From: Mesostigma viride
Lineage: Eukaryota; Streptophyta; Mesostigmatophyceae; Mesostigmatales; Mesostigmataceae
Direction: 5' to 3'
DNA: 64,000 bases
Assembly: GCA_009746045.1 (NCBI GenBank)
Contig: RPFO01000072.1
Location: 5,791,238-5,855,237 of the forward strand
In this document: positions 30,532 through 42,069 of the stretch, one piece after another
Numbering within the stretch: position 1 is the stretch's first letter
Layout: each line of letters starts with the position of its first letter
The notes under the pieces: generated by a model
What the model saw: the letters and a program-made list of their open reading frames with translations, nothing else
Databases searched by the model: none
Told to the model about the DNA's origin: nothing
Program-made: the position numbers and the translations under genes

Positions 30532-32302
30532 ATCATTTCAAAATTTCTCTTGAAAAACTTCTTAACACCAACATTGCTTCTGTAAAATTTGCTACACCCA
30601 AGTATGCCCCAGGGCAAGAACCCTGTGTGGCAGACTTGGTTCACAACCAAAAACTTCATCCCAACTCATTTGGATTGGGCAAGCATGATGTGGCTAAAAT
30701 GTCTCCTCTTTCTTATGAACAGATAGAGCAAGACTGTCGCACACACATAGGATTCCTAAAATGGGTGGAGGCCTTTAACAAGGCCAGGGAAGAATGGGTA
30801 GTGCCAGATCCTCTTAGTCCTTCTCATACTCCCCTGTCACACCTATTGACAAAAAGCCTGCAGGGTGCAAGCACTTGCGCCTGAAGTTTGTGTGTAAACA
30901 TAAGCCAGCAGCAGATGGGTCAGTCATCTTTCATGCTAGACCTTGTGTGACAGAGTTCAAGGGCACCACTGATCTGACAGAGGCAGAGTTGTACACGCCA
31001 GGCATTCAGCAAACATCCCTAAAAATCTTGCTGTCTGTCTTTGTGGGTCATCTCAATGATGGGGATGACTATATCTGTAAGGCTACAGACATTAAAAGGG
31101 CTTTCCTGAAAGGCTCACCTGAGATAGCACAACAAGTGTGGCATGGTCAGGTGTACGTAGTCTCCACTCCCAGAGTTTGGGCAAAACACATCCCTCAGCA
31201 GTACCTGAAAGCTAACATAGGTGTTGAAGGGCTGCAATCAGCTCCTCGCATTTTCAGGATGTCAGCTCAGGCTGTGTTTGAAAAGTTAGGGGCTAGATAT
31301 GATGACATAGACCCTTGCTTCTTTGTGGTCCCACACCCTCATGGCATTCTCACCTTTGTGTGGCATGGGGATGATCAGCTGATTGCTGGGCCAAGGCGTG
31401 CTGTGGATGATTTTATTCAACAAGTGTCACAGCATTTTGAGATTGGCAAGCAAGTAGAGCTGGGCACCACTGCCATAAAATTTTGTGGCACAATGTTACA
31501 ACTCCAGCAGCATCAAAACCAGTGGGTGTGTGCACTCTACTCTCCCAATGATTACATGCACAGCTGCTTGGAGGTTTTGCAAACAAAAATCAAACCTGGA
31601 GCCTGTCCTACCATTAGAGGCAAGCTGGGGTGGTTGTGCTCAACGTGTGCACCTCACCTGGCTGTGGTTAGCAGAGTTGATGATGATGTCTTGATGCAAG
31701 TAGGTCACAAAGCCATCACCAAAACTCTCCAGGAGGGCCCTCCCCTTATCTTGCACTCCTTGGATCTCCACAAAACCATTCACATCCAAGCTATGATGGA
31801 TAGTTCCATGGAGTCCAGGCAGATTACCAAGTTGCAGGCAAGGGAGTCAGGCTTGTATTTTGTGCAGAATGATGATGCACCCTTGTCTCTCATTTCATGG
31901 TACAGCCGGTTGCATAGACGCAAGGCTGTCAGCAGCAATGCTGCTGAGTGCAGGGCAGTGGTGTCAGCAGTGCTTCATGCCAGGTACTTGAATCATGTGC
32001 TGGTTTGGTTGCAGATGCAAGCAGGCAGCAATGCTGGGGTGGTGGCACACTTGCTCACTGACAGTCAGTCAGTCCTCAGTTTCCTTGCTAACCCCTATGC
32101 TGTGCACACTGATCTTGACTGGGTGGTCCTGAAACAGGAGTCCACCTACTGGGAGTCCACCCGTCACGTGGAGGACAAACACAACGCTGCTGATGCACTC
32201 ACTAAAGTGCCTCAGCAGGCAGCTGACCAATACCAGCTGTTGTACCACTTGATGAACCCCTATGGCAAGCAGGCAACCCTGCCCCATAGGGGGGACGCCT
32301 AG
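30513..32302 (+). pseudogene. Reverse transcriptase and RNase H of element E
   Basis: 30513-30884 holds the N-terminal RT extension (HPNSFGLGKHDVAKMSPLSY, FLKWVEAFNKAREEW); after a one-base shift, 30875-32302 encodes the rest. Copia RT features are HARPCVTEFKG, ELYTPGIQQTS, catalytic Asp in ATDIKRAFLKG, GLQSAPRIFR, and the box WHGDDQLIAG at 31371-31400, where YVDD would be expected. KLGWLCSTCAPHLAVVSRVDD is the connection. RNase H has Asp in MMDSSMESRQITK, Glu in NAAECRAVV, Asp in LLTDSQSVL and the closing NAADALTK. Two frame breaks make this copy defective. Confidence 0.85.
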
Positions 32303-33369
32303 CAGGGTCCTGTTCACCAGGGCCGCCTAGGTCACCCAGTACCCCTTGGGCAGGTCCAAGGGGTAGGTTGTGGCTTCCAGCAAGGGGGGTTGGTTGGAGT
32401 CTGTTTTTCATACATCTGCGTGCCCTATGCCCAATAAAATCTGTTTTGATTTTTTCAACACCATGGAATTTCGTTATGCACACCTTCATAGGTGGGCATG
32501 GGATGTATCTCACACCTTTTTCACTAGGGCGTATGCCTTGGTGGATTGGCCTTGAGCTCAGTGGCTCAGGTGCCCCCATTCAAGTGGAGGGTCAAAGCTC
32601 CCTTGACAGGTGGTTACCCAGGACCCCAGTTCACTGTGGATATCCTGGGCCACCTGGCCTTACTGTTCAGTGGCAGTAAAGGCATGGGTGCTGTCATGTT
32701 GTCTAGTACAACGTGCTCAGCACAGGTGCAGGATGAAATATTCCTGTCACCTGTCACCAGGACTTCAGTCACCCATGTGCAGGGCAGGGGTGGCTGGTCT
32801 CACACGTTGTGCAGGTGCAACGTGGCCAGGTCCAGGATGTCATAGTCCTGTCACCTGTCACTCGGACTTCAGCCCCCTCTGTGCAGGGCAGGGGTGGCTG
32901 GTCCTCACATGTTGTGCAGGTACAACATGGACAGTGCAGGGTGCAATAAACCTGTCCACTGTCACTCCTCAGGTTGCAGGTAACCTGAGCTCAGTTGACC
33001 CAGCCTGGCTGGGTATTTTCTCTCTGAGTGGGCGATGATGATGGAACAACATGGAACCTCTTAAACGGTTACCTTGGCATTTTTTTTACAATGGCTCTCT
33101 TGGCTGGTGATGCACTCCCTGGATAGGCAGACAGGCATAGCTATCTCCCTTGTGAGCTCGCGAGGAGGAGGAACTCCCCGGGCATGTTGAGCTAAACGTG
33201 ATGCCATCACAAGTATTGCACGAGTTCTGGGGCCCATCTTTTTCAGTCCAGATGTTGCAGTATGGGTGTCAGTTGCTCAGCACCTCAGTCAGCTTGGAGT
33301 CAGTCTCCTAGCTGGGCAGGGTCAGGCTTGAAGTCGCTAGCCTTCAACCTGAAAGGAAAACATAATGGG
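32303..33369. other. 3' untranslated region of element E with tandem repeats
   Basis: No gene is seen. A repeat of about 115 bp is present in two to three copies between about 32700 and 32960 (CCTGTCACCTGTCAC, GCAGGGCAGGGGTGGCTGG). The end GAAAGGAAAACATAATGGG is the likely polypurine tract before the 3' LTR. Confidence 0.6.
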
Positions 33370-33826
33370 AGTTAGATGAGATGCTTAGGCTGACACACGG
33401 ATTTCCGGCCTGCGCGCCGCGTATTGCCTACCGCGGCTGAGCGGGACACCTCAGTACAGTACGGCAGGGTGTACGGTACTGAGGTGTCATGTGGACCGAT
33501 GTGCGGTTAGTGCCAGACTGTGCCTAGACTCTAGCTCGACCCGCCAGACCCGGGTTATCCGGTTCTGGACGGGCCGAGTGTAGTTGATGCTAGTGACGTG
33601 GTCGCATGGCATTGCAGTGTACAGTTGTCCACTGGTTGTGTGCTGCAGGGAGCACCGCCATAGGCATATAGGCGTAGCACTGGGGAGTGCCACAGTACCC
33701 GAGTTTGCCCAGACGTTCCATTCTGAGCCCTCAGCTTCCATTGCTCTCTCATTGTATTATTGTAATACAATCATCATTCGCTCTCAGCTTTCGCAGTTGT
33801 TCGTCGTCCCTAGTCTCCATCCAACT
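33370..33826 (+). repeat. 3' LTR of element E
   Basis: 457 bp, near-identical to 25342-25800, AGTT...AACT ends. Confidence 0.95.
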
Positions 33827-33831
33827 CACAC

Positions 33832-34828
33832 CGTGGAGCCAACCTTGGGCTACCTCGTGCACAGATCCATATCACATCTGACAGTGTAACACCCCGAGGT
33901 CAAACATCAGTAAGGTTTTTCAGTCCCTGAAACATGTCCTCAGACCAGCCAACTCCCATATCACCCTGGGAGAAACCAAATCCATGGTTTTACAGCAAAA
34001 CAGTCGTGGACAGAGTAAATCATCCCAAGACCAGCCAACTCCATAATGAGGAGACAACCAAACTATATGGTTTCACAGCATCACATCTGGGATCAATCAT
34101 AACTTCCAGGCGAGCCAACTCCAAACTAGGAGGAAACCAAATCCTATGGTTTTACAGCAACACACCTGGGAACCATCACAACTTCCATATGCTGATTGTC
34201 ATACAGCAATCAATCTGAACATGCACAGGCCAGGGACAGGGTCAACTGGAATCACACATCCATCATCAGCAACTCACGTATGCAGATGCTGATCTGTATA
34301 TACCCTCCACAGTCGGCCTTCAGCATTCAGCAGGTTTCAGATTGCTCTTGAAGCATCCTCTGCAGGCTCCATAATAGTCCCGGACCTTGTAGACTGGAAA
34401 TTTTCTTCAGGAAGCTTGTGCCAACCCTTCAAACATAATCTGGTTTCTTCTCCATCTGGTAGCCAACTTTAAACATGCTGCTCTGTTCCAACATTTTCTT
34501 TCTTTTTGAGGACATAAAAATTCCCCAAAGCAGCATGGTTGCTACAAGAAACCATATATGTAAGCAACTGCCAAAACGGGAGACAAATATAAATCTGGCA
34601 CTCAGCCATGTATGTATCCCCTGGCAACCCTCAGGTAGTTACCTCCTGCCACTCTGACAGCCTGAACTCAACAGGAAAATCTGGATCCACTTCACAATAT
34701 TATTAGCCCCCTCAGGACACTGGTCTGCATCTCTGGAAACTGGAATCTCTGGAACTCTGGAACTCTTGAATTCTGGAAATCTGGATTTCTGGATTTCTGG
34801 TTCATCACCTTCAAGCTCGACAGGTATC
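33832..34828. repeat. Element B interior with about 95-bp minisatellite
   Basis: Three imperfect units of about 95 bp lie between 33945 and 34190 (AGCCAACTCC, GGAAACCAAATCC, TATGGTTTTACAGC). A short GGAATCTCTGGAACT-like slippage repeat lies at about 34738-34800. No gene is recognisable. Confidence 0.6.
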
Positions 34829-34833
34829 ACTGG

Positions 34834-35379
34834 TGTTTAAAGTTGAATGTCATTTATTGATAAATTTATTACAAGAGACATGGCATGAGAGACGATGCTT
34901 TAGGTATGGCCCGCATCGTATTTTTATAGGCAGAAAAGAGGTACTGCCAGATGGCAAACAACCAAAGAACCATCGCCAGATTCTAGAATATTGTTTGTAT
35001 GATTGCCAAATGTCAAACTGTCAAGACAACCGTTTGTATGATTGCCAGATGTCATCTGTAAAATCAACCCTGATATAATGCATGGAATCTCATCCAGTAA
35101 AGTGACACCTGTCCATGGAATAAAGAATCACTGTCCATGTAACGTAGTGACATAGCTGCTGGCATACTAGTTGAGAACCGTGCACTATAACAAAAAACAC
35201 ACACAACATAGATTAATATCTTGCTAAGTACTGATTCAAAAAAGTCAGTAAAAATGTCAGCACGTAGCTAATAAAACACACTCCAAGAAATCACAAACAA
35301 CACACAAAAGATCCACCTGCCCAGAATAGAAATAATTCAGGCATGTGGCCACTGGGAATAATTAATTAATTCCCAAACA
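34834..35379 (-). repeat. LTR of element D (3' in its orientation)
   Basis: 546 bp with canonical TG...CA ends, identical by eye to 37080-37625. Confidence 0.95.
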
Positions 35380-35851
35380 CCCCCCTTGGCAACTGCCTAA
35401 AGAGGGAAACACTCTAGTAGTGCTAGTACTATGTCCCAGTTTATATTCACCTATCAAACTAGTAACCATTTCCTAGCGGTCATTGCACTCAGGGCTAAGG
35501 ACCTTTACAACTAGGACTAGGGCAGGTGATTGCTACGGGCCACCCCCCTCAAACACATCAGCCCCGTAGTGAGCGGGCAATAGGCTTTAAGGCAGAAGCA
35601 TACCGGTACAAGGTGGTTTTTGGCTGACCACGAACCAAAAAGACTAGTCACGACGGGACGAGTGCACTACGTAGACGACCTACGCCGAGGTGGCCACGAC
35701 GGGGCCACAATATGTAGCGGGTCACGACGGGACAACGCTAAAAAGTGTGCTTTTTGACATAGGGCTGAGCAACAAAACCCGAAGAGATGCTTTTTGACGG
35801 TTCAGCAATAACCGACGAAGAAAAAAAAAAATAGAGAACCGGCTGAAAAAT

Positions 35852-36694
35852 TTAAAATGCAAATGTGGACGGCATTTCCGGTGCCTCCATTGTCGAGGTG
35901 CCCATGAGAGGATTGGTTTCCGTAAAATGCACGGCGCCGCCGTTGGGCCGGGGGCGACGCTCCGGATACTTGGTCCAGCAGCGCTCGGCACGGTGGCCAG
36001 GGCGCTTGCAATGGCTGCACACCGGGCGAGTTGCAAATGCTTGGCCCGGTGGGAGCTGGCCTTCGTCGCGAGAAGGCGCAGCCGAGCCGGCGGGCGCAGT
36101 CGAACCGGCTGGGCGGTCCTTGAGCTGGTCAGCGGCTTGGAGGAGGAGGACGCGTGCGTCAGTGAGAGACATGTCATCACGCACAAAAACTGCAGCGACA
36201 AGTGGACGATATTTGGCCGGGAGGCCATCCAGCAGATTCTGGACGAATTCAGTCTCAGGGAGCGTCCCCCCCAGCTTTAAGTACTCGCGGTAGCGTAGTT
36301 CATGTTCCGTCAAGTACAGGCCCATGTCGCCGTCATCAGCCAGCTCGCAGCGGTGGAGCTGACGACGGAGCTCCTGCTTGTGAGACCGGGTATGCCGTGG
36401 CTGGTCATACACGGCATCCACGAGCTTGAACGCCACGCTGCCATGACGAGGCTCAGCTTGATCAGCAACGGTAAGCGCCTGACCGTCCAGGCGCGAACAA
36501 AGTGCAGCAAAAAGAATGCGGTCTTGTCGGTCGTTGACGTCGTCACCGTGCAGCACACTCAGCATGGTGAATGCTCCCGCGACAGATTTGAAGCGAATTT
36601 TAAACGCAGGGTAGTCGGCAAGTCTGGTACGGTTGAAAATAGGAATTCCGCTGACGGCACTAATGAGGGCCGTCTCCTTGAGTGCGTTCGCCAT
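35852..36694 (-). CDS. Gag of element D
   Basis: ATG at 36694 opens 280 codons. The sequence follows copia Gag: FNRTRLADYPAFKIRFKSVA, then FKLVDAVYDQPRHTRSHKQE and LPETEFVQNLLDGLPAKYRP, as in UBN2/DUF4219-type Gag proteins, followed by the CCHC knuckle CSHCKRPGHRAERC at about residue 230. Its start overlaps the end of the upstream 127-residue ORF by 35 bases, so coupled translation or frameshifting is possible. The frame is intact, consistent with recent mobility. Gag would package the element RNA; pol must come from elsewhere. Confidence 0.85.
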   Translation of the reverse strand: MANALKETALISAVSGIPIFNRTRLADYPAFKIRFKSVAGAFTMLSVLHGDDVNDRQDRILFAALCSRLDGQALTVADQAEPRHGSVAFKLVDAVYDQPRHTRSHKQELRRQLHRCELADDGDMGLYLTEHELRYREYLKLGGTLPETEFVQNLLDGLPAKYRPLVAAVFVRDDMSLTDARVLLLQAADQLKDRPAGSTAPAGSAAPSRDEGQLPPGQAFATRPVCSHCKRPGHRAERCWTKYPERRPRPNGGAVHFTETNPLMGTSTMEAPEMPSTFAF

Positions 36695-37043
36695 TTACGA
36701 CGGATAAAATTTTAGACGCCAGGTAGGGTTTCAAGAGACTCTCGATTTCCGATAAGCTTGACGATTCGAATCGAAATACAGCTCCTTGCCACCGGATAAT
36801 GATTTTGGCAGGAGGAACGTAAACAGAACTCAGAGAACTCTCAGGATAAAATCCTGGTTTCTCGAATTGCTCGTAGCCAACGGGATACGCAATCACAGGT
36901 TCTTCGGCGACAATGACGCCTTGTTCCGGCTGTCCGAAAAAGTCTTCGAGATCGTCAAGTACGTCAAAGTCCCAAGGACGATTGACAAAATCGTCATCAG
37001 GCAAAAAATCATCGTCGTTTGCAAAAGTAGGAGAATCTGCCAT
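36660..37043 (-). CDS. Pre-gag acidic ORF of element D
   Basis: 127 codons from ATG at 37043, 37 bp inside the 5' LTR edge. It is acidic at the N-terminus (NDDDFLPDDDF, DFDVLDDLEDFFGQ) and has a KIIIRWQGAVFRF strand-rich end. No domain is recognised. It overlaps gag by 35 bases in a different frame. The position before gag matches the extra ORFs of A and E. Confidence 0.65.
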   Translation of the reverse strand: MADSPTFANDDDFLPDDDFVNRPWDFDVLDDLEDFFGQPEQGVIVAEEPVIAYPVGYEQFEKPGFYPESSLSSVYVPPAKIIIRWQGAVFRFESSSLSEIESLLKPYLASKILSVVNGERTQGDGPH

Positions 37044-37079
37044 GAGGAGAAACGGTGATCGAACATCCTCCCGATACCA

Positions 37080-37625
37080 TGTTTAAAGTTGAATGTCATT
37101 TATTGATAAATTTATTACAAGAGACATGGCATGAGAGACGATGCTTTAGGTATGGCCCGCATCGTATTTTTATAGGCAGAAAAGAGGTACTGCCAGATGG
37201 CAAACAACCAAAGAACCATCGCCAGATTCTAGAATATTGTTTGTATGATTGCCAAATGTCAAACTGTCAAGACAACCGTTTGTATGATTGCCAGATGTCA
37301 TCTGTAAAATCAACCCTGATATAATGCATGGAATCTCATCCAGTAAAGTGACACCTGTCCATGGAATAAAGAATCACTGTCCATGTAACGTAGTGACATA
37401 GCTGCTGGCATACTAGTTGAGAACCGTGCACTATAACAAAAAACACACACAACATAGATTAATATCTTGCTAAGTACTGATTCAAAAAAGTCAGTAAAAA
37501 TGTCAGCACGTAGCTAATAAAACACACTCCAAGAAATCACAAACAACACACAAAAGATCCACCTGCCCAGAATAGAAATAATTCAGGCATGTGGCCACTG
37601 GGAATAATTAATTAATTCCCAAACA
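37080..37625 (-). repeat. LTR of element D (5' in its orientation)
   Basis: 546 bp, TGTTTAAAG to CCCAAACA. Confidence 0.95.
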
Positions 37626-37630
37626 ACTGG

Positions 37631-40600
37631 GCAGCTGAAGCTGACAGCATCTCAGGTTCACTTGCAGACACAGAACTCTGGACCCAGCAACACTCCAACG
37701 TACCACATTGGAGAATCCAGGTTTAGGAACCCCCTTGCAACAGACCCTGCAGGTCTTGTACATAGTATGGGGGAACACTATTATGGATAAACTGTAAATA
37801 CAGGAGTGATATTGCAGAATATACCATGAACACTGCTTGGATGAGGAGCAATGCTGCCAATGGTTATATTTTCTGGCAACCTGCCAGTGCATATCGGGTA
37901 TCATCAGTTTTCCATTAACACTGGAAAGTTATTAGGGTTTATTAACCAACTGTTAATTTTCCCCTAAGGCATGTTGAGGCCCTTTCCACGTGTGTCCCAA
38001 CACAAAGCTAGACACCCAGGGGCAACTTGGCTCACCGACCAGCAGTTCTCCTGTATGCTGACCAAGATCCCATGTCAGAGACCTGAGCATTGGTATCCAC
38101 TTTAATGTTAGCAGCCTCAGGACGTAGCACCTGGATGAGCATGCTAGCCATCTTGGCACCGTCTTGTGCTTTGCCTAGCCAAGACCACAACATTAAAATT
38201 GTCAGCCGTAGTGGGCCAAGGCAGTCCCGGCACTAGTTTTTTGGCTGACAGTTAGCCGAATTAGTGGGACGACACTAATGTATTTTTCCAGGCTATTTAA
38301 TTCGTGCTACGAATTTTTAGTGCTGCGTTTCAGGTCCGAGATGCTATACGGACCACTATACTAGACTCTTTGTGGTTATTTTCAGGGTCGAGATGCTATG
38401 TGAAATGTTACGAGATATTCTAGTGCCCATGATACTGTGAGGGCTTCGTATCTGTTAGTTCGACGGAATCTTTTAGTCCGCTTGTCTGTCTATGCGACTT
38501 TTGGACTTGTGCGTTTTTCCGCCGTTTGTGTCTCAGACTACTAGCCGTTGTGATGCTAAAAGGGATCCGCGCTTCGCGCAGTACTTTAGACTGTACCGTT
38601 CGAGAAAAGTGTACCTCTGTGTAGGCGCGTTGCGCCACACCTCCTATGTTTGATGCTGCCTTGGAGGCGCTGCGACTTTGCTCCAGCATGTCATACATTG
38701 CATTCTACTAGTCCTGATTTTGGTACGCCGCGCCACCTACCAGTGTGAGCGCCGGCACTTGTGGTGGCCCACACTTATGTTGTATGAGCCGTAAGATTTT
38801 ATATCGACGGTCAAAAGTGCTCAGCCGCCACACATGACCTAGGACAAAAGTGATGCACCTGTGCACGATGCTCTAGTTCTCACGTAATTTATACCACTGG
38901 ACCCCAGCCATGGAGTCCGGGGTTTGTGGGGCTCGGAACAATTGAAAGTAATGTGTTTTTAATACAACATTCCTTTATGATTGGAAAGATCGTTCCTCCA
39001 ATACCTTAATTGTTCAACAAAAATCTCTCTGGGAATCCTCCCAACGCAGTTATAGGCGCACACCCGATCAGGCCTGGTGTTTGGCCGATCAATCCAGGGG
39101 TGCAGCCTGCCTGTCTGCTTGCCCAACCACCGTATATGAAGGTACCCCAGGGGCCTGGCCAGGGTCACCCTGGGGCCTCGATACAGCTGTAGCAAACTGA
39201 TCCTCTGCATTACACCTGCAGCTGGCAAAGCTCAGGTACCCAGGTATAACTGACTCCCATCAGCTTACCTGTCCTTGAATGGCTGATCACAGAACAGGCA
39301 TATTATTGCTAAGGTGATGTTTCCAAAACCACTCAAAGCATTTATGGCCAACTGGTTTCCACCTGGCTCACCACGCCAAGCCCAGCTGCCTAAACCTTGA
39401 AAATCAGATGCAAATGCTTGACTTCAGATTGTTGGCACAAATCAAAACATCAAACCGAACACTTGTTAGACCCTTCCCACACTTCAATCCAGAAGAGGTA
39501 CTTCCTGGGTCTCGATCACTAATTACACACCAGCACATGGTGGTAACGGCCAACCGCGAGGCCCTTATCCACACCCTTATACCACTGTAATAAGGGTGCC
39601 CTTCCCTGTCATACACTAGACCAGGGGCATTCTGCACAATGCTGTGAGTTGCCCACCCTCACACATCAATGCAGAGATCACATGGGAGTTCAACCTGACC
39701 CTGTGCAAACAGGCCAGTCACCAACAACGGTCAAATTATTGCAGTAATTTTGGAAACACATTCAGCATCTGATCCCCCAGTGTGTTCATGCTTCAAGGAA
39801 TAGCAACACCATGCTAGACCGAGCCTGGGGCTGTCCCTCACATATCCCTTAACAGGAATGATGTACTCAACACCCGCTCGGGGACACACTCAACATACAA
39901 GCGGTGGAGAAAACGGCATGTTACTTGGCCCTCAAGCCCCTTCACACGCAGAACAGCACAACTGTGCTTCGGCTACTGCATACATGACCCAGAAACAGCA
40001 CGTCTTCAGCGAGACCTCCGGCTATGGGAACCCTTCAGCTCTCGCCTTATACGTTATCTGGCTACCCCCGACCAACAAAACCATCCCTGCCTGCCAGTCG
40101 CTGACTCAGGAAATGCTGACCTTGTAGGAGCTGCCTGCCAGTCACGTACACGCGCGCCAACTAATGATGGACGCACCATCCATTAATTCCTCGCAAACTC
40201 CACGAGTTCTGCAATCACGGCCTCAATGCCATGATTCTCATAGCGCCATACCACATATAGCAGTGGAATGCTGAGAGCAAATATGCAATTAACTGCAACC
40301 TGCAGCCATCATTTGCCATCGCTCTACATACTCTAGATCTGCCGCCTGCGACATACCCGGTCGCTCGCGACATACCCAGTCGCCTGCGGCACACCCAGTC
40401 GCTCGCGACATACCCAGTCGCCTGCGACTCGCGCCAGCATACTCGCGTCTCGCCAGGTCGCCTGTGACATTCTAGTCGCCCCGCGATACTTCGCCTGGCC
40501 ATCCGCTCTTCTTGCTGCCGTCTTTCGCCGCAGTCGATGCCCGACGTCCTCGCGTCGCAGCAATGCAATCATCACGTCGCGCAGCACTGCCATTATTAAT

Positions 40601-41642
40601 TACAATGTACAACACCGCCGACCTTGCCGCTTGTCGACACCGTCACCCGCGACTCGGAAAATTGACCAGGAACAACTTCTCCTCGCTGCTCCCCAGATGC
40701 CGACGCTCTCTCGTCGCAGTCGACACAACTTCACCCTCTAGCTGCCGACACGTACGCCCACACCAGCGCCGTTCACAATCGCTCATCAATTAAGCGGTAT
40801 AAAGAGAACTCGACAGCAATCTGCAGCTTTGCAATATAAATCTGGAAAGATTGACGATGGATAACTCCACACCGCACAAACTGCAACCTTGCAGATGACG
40901 CCTCGCGTAGCTCCTCGAGCTCGCGACCAGCACAGCTCGCAGCTATGTCGACTACATGCGCGAAAACTCGCCAGCATACTCGACAGTCAACACCAGCCGA
41001 GCTTGTCGTAGCCAACACTGCAGCAACATGCTTGACCGCCACCCATGGCAGCGAAACGCCTTCGCTTGACGACAAATCTCGAACGCTTGAAACTCGTAGC
41101 TTCACTCAGGTGCAAAGCATAGCCATGCCGCAAACCGGAACGCAACCAATGATCTGATCGACTCGATCCATGCCGAACCGCATGCGCAGTTGACTCTTGA
41201 TAAATCTGGATAACTCGATCCATTTAAACCCAGCAACCCACAAGGATCACTAAAAGCCGATTCCGCAACATCTTGTCATCAGGAAATGCGAAACAGCCAG
41301 GAGCGCTCGTCAACACGTAGCAGGCCAGCAACGAAACTCATTCGTCGCCAATAACGTGCCCGCAATCTGGATAGCTCAGGAAACTTTCACGCAGCCAATC
41401 CAGCTAGTCCTGGCGTACAAACGCCCACCAACAACCTCCACGATAAACTTAGCCCTGGCCGTCGTTGGGAACTCAACCATTCCCGGAACGCATCATAAAC
41501 CGATAATCTGCTACGCCCCCTTCTATCCGCTAGTCTCGATATATTCCGCGAGTATCCGCAGCAGTCCAGCGCAGGATTAAACTCGACGATTAAGCCCAGG
41601 CAGTTAACCGCCTTAATAGAACCGGAACATCGTTGTAATTTG
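37631..41642. other. Element B interior, no recognisable gene
   Basis: About 4 kb where gag and much of pol of element B should lie in minus orientation. Only short frames occur and none shows a zinc knuckle, integrase or RT motif. A repeat of about 27 bp (TCGCTCGCGACATACCCAG, TCGCCTGCGACAT) is present at about 40345-40440. The edge next to the LTR reads CAAATTACAACGATG on the minus strand, similar to CGTATTACAATCTTCG just after the 5' LTR of A; both may include the primer-binding site. Confidence 0.55.
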
Positions 41643-42069
41643 AGTTAAAGCGCAATGTGTAGGGATAGATAGATTCCAATGCGCGCGGATAGATTCATCA
41701 TGAGAATGGTTGGAATGGAGCTTGGTTAAAAATATAGGCTTACAGCACTCGTGCACGTGAGTGCTTAGACACGAGTTTGCCAAGTCAAGGCAACACACGT
41801 GAGGCGGGCTCGCAAGAGATCTAACCAGTTGGCACTGGCCTATTCTTTATATACTTGTGCACTGTGCTTTGCTAGGCCTGAGCAGCCTCGTAGGCCTGCT
41901 CAGTATTAACACCCCCGGTACAGTATTAACAACCTGTACAGCGTCCAGATCCTATACAGTAGGTCTGCCATACAGGCACAGTGACCACAGAGTACAGTCC
42001 ACAGTGATTCTTGCGTCTGCACCCAATAGTCCAGGACTAAGCCTGCGGTACCAACAGACCACAGCTTAA

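Larger units (their letters stand above)
25342..33826 (+). mobile_element. LTR retrotransposon E (copia-like), nested in B
   Basis: LTRs of 459 and 457 bp (25342-25800, 33370-33826), starting AGTTAGATGAG and ending CCATCCAACT, and duplicated CACAC (25337-25341, 33827-33831) bound an 8485-bp element. It encodes a broken pre-gag region, gag with two zinc knuckles, integrase, a protease-like domain, RT and RNase H, with a 3' untranslated region of about 1.07 kb. Several one-base frame breaks separate the blocks. The two LTRs differ by a small indel (CAGTATACTGTACGG against CAGTACAGTACGG), so it is older than A or C. Confidence 0.93.
34834..37625 (-). mobile_element. Gag-only LTR retrotransposon D (non-autonomous), nested in B
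   Basis: Two 546-bp LTRs (34834-35379 and 37080-37625), TGTTT...AAACA, and duplicated ACTGG (34829-34833, 37626-37630) bound a 2792-bp element. On the minus strand it encodes a short acidic ORF and then gag with a zinc knuckle, and nothing of pol. It thus matches the TR-GAG type of non-autonomous element, needing another element's integrase and RT. The LTRs look identical, so the insertion is recent. A CACGACGGG motif recurs three times at about 35648-35730 in its 3' region. Confidence 0.92.
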
